Assembly (NCBI GenBank): GCA_025354965.1
Contig: JANXLW010000313.1
Location: forward strand, 1 to 8,940
DNA from: Betaproteobacteria bacterium
GTDB lineage: Bacteria; Pseudomonadota; Gammaproteobacteria; Burkholderiales; Burkholderiaceae_C
Length of the DNA stretch: 8,940 nucleotides
Direction: 5' to 3'
A model generated the notes under the pieces. That model did not search any database and was not told the origin of the DNA. It saw nothing but the letters and a program-made list of their open reading frames with translations. A program made the translations under genes and the position numbers. Within the stretch, counting starts at the first letter, position 1. Each line of letters opens with the position of its first letter. This document shows, in pieces, positions 5,937 to 8,940 of the stretch.

Positions 5937-6081
5937 TTGCGCGAAATGGACCAAGCAAGTTACTCGCTTAACCATGCGGTGGAAATGCTGTGTTTCGTGA
6001 GCGATCGCAACATTCCCATGCGACGTGTGGACTTTTGCCAGTGAAGAAATTGCAGCAGCTTTTGCCCCTTCAGCGGGCGGG

Positions 6082-6975
6082 TTAACGGGGTCGGATGGAA
6101 ATCTGTTTCAGAAGTTCGTCAAGGCTTTGCTGGATGTCGAGTCCGGAAGTATTCACGGTCGTATCGGCCTTTCGGTACATGGGTTCGCGCCCGACCAGGA
6201 TCCGCTCCAAATCCTGCATCGCTTCGCGGTTGTCGCCCATGGGCCGCCGGTCCCCCTGAGCGACGACCCGGGCCATGTGCTCGGCTGGACTCGCCTTGAG
6301 CCAGACCGTATAGCAGGACGTCAGCAATTCGTCGAAGGTTGCAGGCTCAGTGGAAATACTGCCACCGGTGGACAGGACAAATCTTTCATGGGTCTCGATA
6401 AGCCCCTCCAGTGCGCGGCGTTCGTAGCGACGGTAGGCAGATTGTCCATAAAGGGAAAACACTTCCGAAAGCGGCATCCCTGCGGTCTGTTCAATGACTT
6501 TGTCAAGTTCGATGAAAGGAACCTTCAGATGTTGTGCAAGCAGTCTGCCCAAGCTGGTCTTACCTGCCCCCCGCAAGCCGACCAGGGCTATGCGCTGGCG
6601 GCGACCCGTCTTTTCGAAAGCGCCCCGCAAAAGGGTTCTTGCCTCTACCAACTGTCCCGGGGACAAGCGCGCCAAGAACTGCGCCAGCAGCGTGAGTTCT
6701 GCCGCTTGTTCCGGCCCTACCCGAATTGTCTCTTCCAGCGGCATGGCCATGGCTTGAGCGATCTGGCGCAAGCGAAGGATGGAAATATTGCCCTCGCCGC
6801 TCTCCAACTGCGCCAGGTAACGCACGGACACCCCGGAGTCGCGGGCCAGGATGGCACGTGTCATTCCCCGGCGCACCCGAAGATCACGAATATGCTCGCC
6901 GAGGGCACGCAGATACTCCCGCTCATCATCCTGCAATCTTGGTGCTGGGGAATTTTCAGAAACAGGGTTTGTCAT
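6082..6975 (-). CDS. boxR: BoxR/BzdR-type transcriptional regulator (XRE helix-turn-helix fused to shikimate-kinase-like domain)
   Basis: This 297-residue protein joins two domains in the manner known only for the BzdR/BoxR family. An XRE-type helix-turn-helix spans about 22-80 (LARDSGVSVRYLAQLESG at 43-60 is the core). A linker covers about 85-125. A shikimate-kinase-like domain starts near 127, with Walker A GLRGAGKTS (133-141), D158 in ELDK, STGGS (202-206) and a lid-like RRP at 243-245. In this family the kinase-like domain binds benzoyl-CoA, which releases the repressor from DNA. The start at 6975 matches the family length; an upstream frame to 7293 adds 106 residues that resemble nothing and cross the divergent promoter. 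The ribosome binding site is weak. The gene lies upstream of bzdN in the same direction, like bzdR, yet is divergent from a box-type unit, like boxR, so the symbol is provisional. Confidence 0.9.
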   Translation of the reverse strand: MTNPVSENSPAPRLQDDEREYLRALGEHIRDLRVRRGMTRAILARDSGVSVRYLAQLESGEGNISILRLRQIAQAMAMPLEETIRVGPEQAAELTLLAQFLARLSPGQLVEARTLLRGAFEKTGRRQRIALVGLRGAGKTSLGRLLAQHLKVPFIELDKVIEQTAGMPLSEVFSLYGQSAYRRYERRALEGLIETHERFVLSTGGSISTEPATFDELLTSCYTVWLKASPAEHMARVVAQGDRRPMGDNREAMQDLERILVGREPMYRKADTTVNTSGLDIQQSLDELLKQISIRPR

Positions 6976-7158
6976 AAATTCAACAGTGAAAAATGGCGCA
7001 AGCAAGATTAACCCAGTCGACCTGTCAACGGCTGTAACAGACCAGCGCCTGGCAAAAATCACTGTCGTGAAACTGCGCTCATCGTGCGCTCCGGCGTGAT
7101 CAGCTTGCAGGCCCGCTCGCCCGACAGGTGATGAACGTCTAGCGTTTAACCCGGCTAA

Positions 7159-7171
7159 TGCAATATAGTGC
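7159..7171. promoter_or_regulatory. Probable BoxR/BzdR operator at the rightward promoter
   Basis: TGCAATATAGTGC directly abuts the -35 hexamer at 7172 and carries the same nine bases (TGCAATATA) found twice upstream of bzdN. A second related word, TGCACAATATTT, lies at 7209-7220, just past the expected transcription start. Two sites flanking the promoter fit repression by a dimer or by looping; that is inference. Confidence 0.65.
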
Positions 7172-7200
7172 TTGACACGCAGTTGTAGCGGCCCTATTGT
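7172..7200 (+). promoter_or_regulatory. Sigma-70 promoter for the DUF4863 gene and benzoate-CoA ligase
   Basis: TTGACA (7172-7177), a 17-bp spacer and TATTGT (7195-7200) make a near-consensus vegetative promoter, with transcription expected to start near 7207. It lies about 60 bp before the ATG at 7270. The strength of the -35 fits a promoter that is kept off by a repressor. Confidence 0.72.
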
Positions 7201-7269
7201 ACACTGTTTGCACAATATTTCCTGTCTCTGGATACGCAATCCCAACCGCGAAAATAGGACGATCCTCCC

Positions 7270-7755
7270 ATGCCATCCACCGAATTGCGCCAACAGATTG
7301 CCAACCTTAGTGCTCAGCTGGCCGGGCGCGCACTCAACGCAGCGCTGGGCAGTTGGCTAAATACCGAACATGGCGTTACATCAACCAGTTACGGTCGTCT
7401 GAGAAACATCTGTCAAGCCGGCGTCGCTGCGGGCTGGTTATGCAACCGAGAGGGTGGCGGCATTCGTTACGGGCGCATCTTCAAACCAGCACCGGACTTG
7501 CACGGCTTCTCGGTCGATGTGGTCGACATGAAGAACATCGCGGGTCCGCACCACACCCACCCCCAGGGTGAGATCGACTTGATCATGCCGATCGACGAAG
7601 GCGCGCAGTTTGATGAGCGCCCGGCCGGCTGGCTCGTTTATCCGCCCGGCAGCGCGCACCGACCTACCGTGACCCAAGGTCGGGCGCTCATCCTGTACCT
7701 GTTACCGAATGGCGAGATCCGCTTCACCCCCGAGGTTGCGAGACCTCTGCCTTGA
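7270..7755 (+). CDS. DUF4863 / 4-hydroxylaminobenzoate lyase-like protein of the box cluster
   Basis: This 161-residue protein resembles the DUF4863 family, whose characterised members (PnbB) convert 4-hydroxylaminobenzoate to protocatechuate and ammonia in 4-nitrobenzoate degradation. An N-terminal helical part (1-60) is followed by a cupin-like beta region with HHTHPQGE (94-101) and PPGSAHRP (125-132). These histidines and E101 could bind a metal. Homologues of this family recur beside box genes in aerobic benzoate clusters, where their job is not settled. An AGGAC-like ribosome binding site sits about 9 nt before the ATG. The gene is first in the rightward unit, 51 bp before the ligase, with no clear terminator between them. 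The family assignment is from memory of the motif pattern, and the substrate in this setting is uncertain. Confidence 0.75.
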   Translation: MPSTELRQQIANLSAQLAGRALNAALGSWLNTEHGVTSTSYGRLRNICQAGVAAGWLCNREGGGIRYGRIFKPAPDLHGFSVDVVDMKNIAGPHHTHPQGEIDLIMPIDEGAQFDERPAGWLVYPPGSAHRPTVTQGRALILYLLPNGEIRFTPEVARPLP

Positions 7756-7795
7756 GACGGTCATCAATAAATACACCCGTCCGAGCATAAGAAAC

Positions 7796-7800
7796 AGGAG
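7796..7800 (+). promoter_or_regulatory. Ribosome binding site of the benzoate-CoA ligase gene
   Basis: AGGAG lies 6 nt before the ATG at 7807 and fixes the start of a gene whose end is not in the window. Confidence 0.65.
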
Positions 7801-7806
7801 ATATCG

Positions 7807-8940
7807 ATGATTGCATCCACCCCCCTCACAAGCCCCGCATCGCGGGTAGCGCCGCCGCCCGAACGTTTCAACTTTGCACAGCACCTGCTGGAGTGCAACG
7901 GCGCGCGACCCCATAAGTCAGCATTTATCGACGACGCAGGAACCCTGAGCTACGGTCAACTTGACCAGCGCGTGCGCCGTGTCGCTTCAGGCCTGCAGGC
8001 CATGGGCATCAAGCGTGAGGAACGCGTGCTGCTCCTCATGCATGACTGCAACGACTGGCCGGTGAGCTTCCTGGGCGCGATGTACGCGGGTCTGGTGCCC
8101 GTGGCCGTGAACACTTTGCTGACGGCCGAGGATTACGGCTACATGCTGGAACATTCACGGGCCCAGGCCGTGCTGGTGTCCGGCGCCTTGTTGCCGGTGC
8201 TGAACTCAGCCATGACACGCTCCGACCACGAGGTGCACAAAGTTATCGTCTCGCACCCTGCCGCCCCCTTGCACCCCGCAGAAATGGAGTTCGAGGCCTT
8301 TGTGCAGTCGCACCAACCCTTGTCCAAACCGGTCAACACCAGGGCCGACGATCCGGGCTTCTGGCTCTATTCCTCAGGTTCAACCGGGCGCCCCAAAGGC
8401 ACCGTGCACTCGCACGCCAACCCCTATTGGACGGCCGAGCTGTACGGCAAGGCGGTGCTGGAATTGAAGCCGGAGGACGTCTGTTTTTCTGCGGCGAAAC
8501 TCTTTTTCGCCTATGGCCTGGGCAACGCCCTGAGCTTTCCGATGAGCGTGGGAGCGACGACCCTTCTGATGGCCGAGAGGCCGACGCCCGAAGCCACCTT
8601 CAAACGCTGGCGCGGCGAGGTCGGCGGCACATTGCCAACGGTTTTCTTCGGTGCCCCGACAGGCTTTGCCGGAATGCTTGCCTCGCCCGCGTTGCCGGCG
8701 AAGGAGGAACTGGCGCTGCGTCTGGCCTCGTCTGCGGGCGAAGCCTTGCCGGCCGAACTGGGACAACGCTTCACGGCCCACTTCGGCATCGAAGTGATCG
8801 ATGGCATTGGTTCGACCGAGATGCTGCATATTTTTTTATCGAACCGCCCGGGGCAAGTGCGCTACGGCACGACCGGCTGGCCGGTGCCAGGTTACGAGAT
8901 CGAATTGCGTGGCGACGACAACCAGCCGGTGGCTGACGGT
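7807..8940 (+). CDS. bclA: Benzoate-CoA ligase (N-terminal 378 residues, runs off right edge)
   Basis: This is an AMP-forming acyl-CoA ligase that makes benzoyl-CoA from benzoate, ATP and CoA, the entry step for both aerobic box and anaerobic bzd pathways. The frame is open for 378 codons to the window end; the family is usually near 520-535 residues, so the C-terminal swivelling domain with the catalytic, acetylation-prone lysine lies outside. Visible motifs are the P-loop YSSGSTGRPKG (188-198), AKLFFAYGLGNAL (230-242, typical of benzoate ligases), SAGEALP (309-315) and the adenine-binding DGIGSTEMLHIF (332-343). The N-terminus FNFAQHLLE also fits benzoate ligases. AGGAG lies 6 nt before the ATG. 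A related substrate, such as 4-hydroxybenzoate or 2-aminobenzoate, cannot be excluded, but context and motifs favour benzoate. Confidence 0.92.
   Translation, partial: MIASTPLTSPASRVAPPPERFNFAQHLLECNGARPHKSAFIDDAGTLSYGQLDQRVRRVASGLQAMGIKREERVLLLMHDCNDWPVSFLGAMYAGLVPVAVNTLLTAEDYGYMLEHSRAQAVLVSGALLPVLNSAMTRSDHEVHKVIVSHPAAPLHPAEMEFEAFVQSHQPLSKPVNTRADDPGFWLYSSGSTGRPKGTVHSHANPYWTAELYGKAVLELKPEDVCFSAAKLFFAYGLGNALSFPMSVGATTLLMAERPTPEATFKRWRGEVGGTLPTVFFGAPTGFAGMLASPALPAKEELALRLASSAGEALPAELGQRFTAHFGIEVIDGIGSTEMLHIFLSNRPGQVRYGTTGWPVPGYEIELRGDDNQPVADG

Larger units (their letters stand above)
5763..6081. promoter_or_regulatory. Control region of the bzd operon (319 bp without a gene)
   Basis: This AT-rich stretch separates the regulator stop (6082) from bzdN, with both genes reading left. 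From left to right it holds the bzdN ribosome binding site (5771-5776), three TGCRATATA repeats (5820-5871), an FNR-type box (5898-5911), an 11-bp inverted repeat (5901-5936) and a 10-bp palindrome (5931-5940). The core promoter is not unambiguous. AATCAT read leftward at 5876-5871 would put the start near 5864 and the FNR box near -41. TATGAT at 5854-5849 would put the start near 5842 and the box near -62. I see nothing recognisable from 5941 to 6081, and no strong terminator for the regulator gene. Confidence 0.7.
6976..7269. promoter_or_regulatory. Divergent intergenic region between the regulator and the rightward box-type unit
   Basis: These 294 bp lie between two divergent genes. The right end holds the rightward promoter and operator (7159-7220). 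On the minus strand, TTGACA at 7028-7023 could be a -35 for the regulator gene, but no good -10 lies at the right spacing (TTGCTT at 7005-7000 is poor), so its promoter is unresolved. No TGCAATATA copy lies close to the regulator start. I see nothing recognisable in 7029-7158. Confidence 0.55.

Noticed and set aside
6050..6081. GC-rich segment after the regulator stop as an intrinsic terminator
   Set aside because: Only a 4-bp stem (GCCC/GGGC on the minus strand) can be drawn and there is no T-run after it.
6025..7011. A 328-codon rightward open frame opposite the regulator gene
   Set aside because: It mirrors the helix-turn-helix and kinase-like domains on the other strand. Its translation has no family features.
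6976..7293. N-terminal extension of the regulator by 106 residues
   Set aside because: The extension crosses the divergent promoter and the start of the DUF4863 gene, has no domain, and the ATG at 6975 gives the normal family length.
7757..7785. GACGG and CCGTC after the DUF4863 gene as a terminator
   Set aside because: The stem is only 5 bp with a loop of about 17 nt and no T-tract, so it is unlikely to stop transcription before the ligase.
8427..8936. A 169-codon open frame inside the ligase gene
   Set aside because: It is an out-of-frame shadow; the ligase frame is continuous from 7807 to 8940 and carries all the family motifs.

Overview
The window is an aromatic-acid degradation island, most likely from a facultatively anaerobic betaproteobacterium of the Aromatoleum/Azoarcus/Thauera/Rhodocyclales kind. 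That assignment rests on gene content and gene order, because no taxonomic marker is present. Two modules for benzoate meet here. The left two thirds is one leftward operon for anaerobic, ATP-dependent ring reduction of benzoyl-CoA. The right fifth is the start of a rightward unit that looks like the beginning of an aerobic 'box' (benzoyl-CoA epoxidation) cluster and carries benzoate-CoA ligase. A single regulator of the BoxR/BzdR type lies between them.

Leftward operon, in transcription order: bzdN (5762-4623), bzdO (4606-3302), bzdP (3250-2441) and bzdQ (2416-1487) encode the four subunits of a Bzd-type class I benzoyl-CoA reductase. N and O are HgdB-like substrate and Fe-S subunits. P and Q are ASKHA-fold ATPase subunits that drive electron transfer. 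A two-cluster ferredoxin (1430-1146, bzdM-like) is the expected electron donor. Three accessory genes follow with gaps of only 10 to 21 bp: a small cysteine-rich protein I do not recognise (1135-737), a GNAT acetyltransferase (715-263), and a PHP-domain metal-dependent hydrolase that runs off the left edge (244-1). The later ring-cleavage enzymes and the ferredoxin-reducing system are not in the window.

The 319-bp region 5763-6081 upstream of bzdN is rich in signals. It has a perfect FNR/AcpR-type box (TTGAT-N4-ATCAA at 5898-5911), which fits anaerobic activation. It also has three copies of TGCRATATA spaced exactly 19 bp apart (5820, 5839, 5858), which look like the operator of the BoxR/BzdR repressor. 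The same TGCAATATA word occurs once more, directly against the -35 of a good sigma-70 promoter (7172-7200) for the rightward unit. The simplest reading is that one benzoyl-CoA-sensing repressor, encoded at 6975-6082, controls both modules, with oxygen control added at the anaerobic promoter.

Rightward unit: a DUF4863/4-hydroxylaminobenzoate-lyase-like cupin-type protein (7270-7755), then benzoate-CoA ligase (7807 to the right edge, incomplete). The ligase makes benzoyl-CoA, the shared substrate of both pathways and the known effector of this regulator family. I see no tRNA, rRNA, transposon, CRISPR array or convincing intrinsic terminator.
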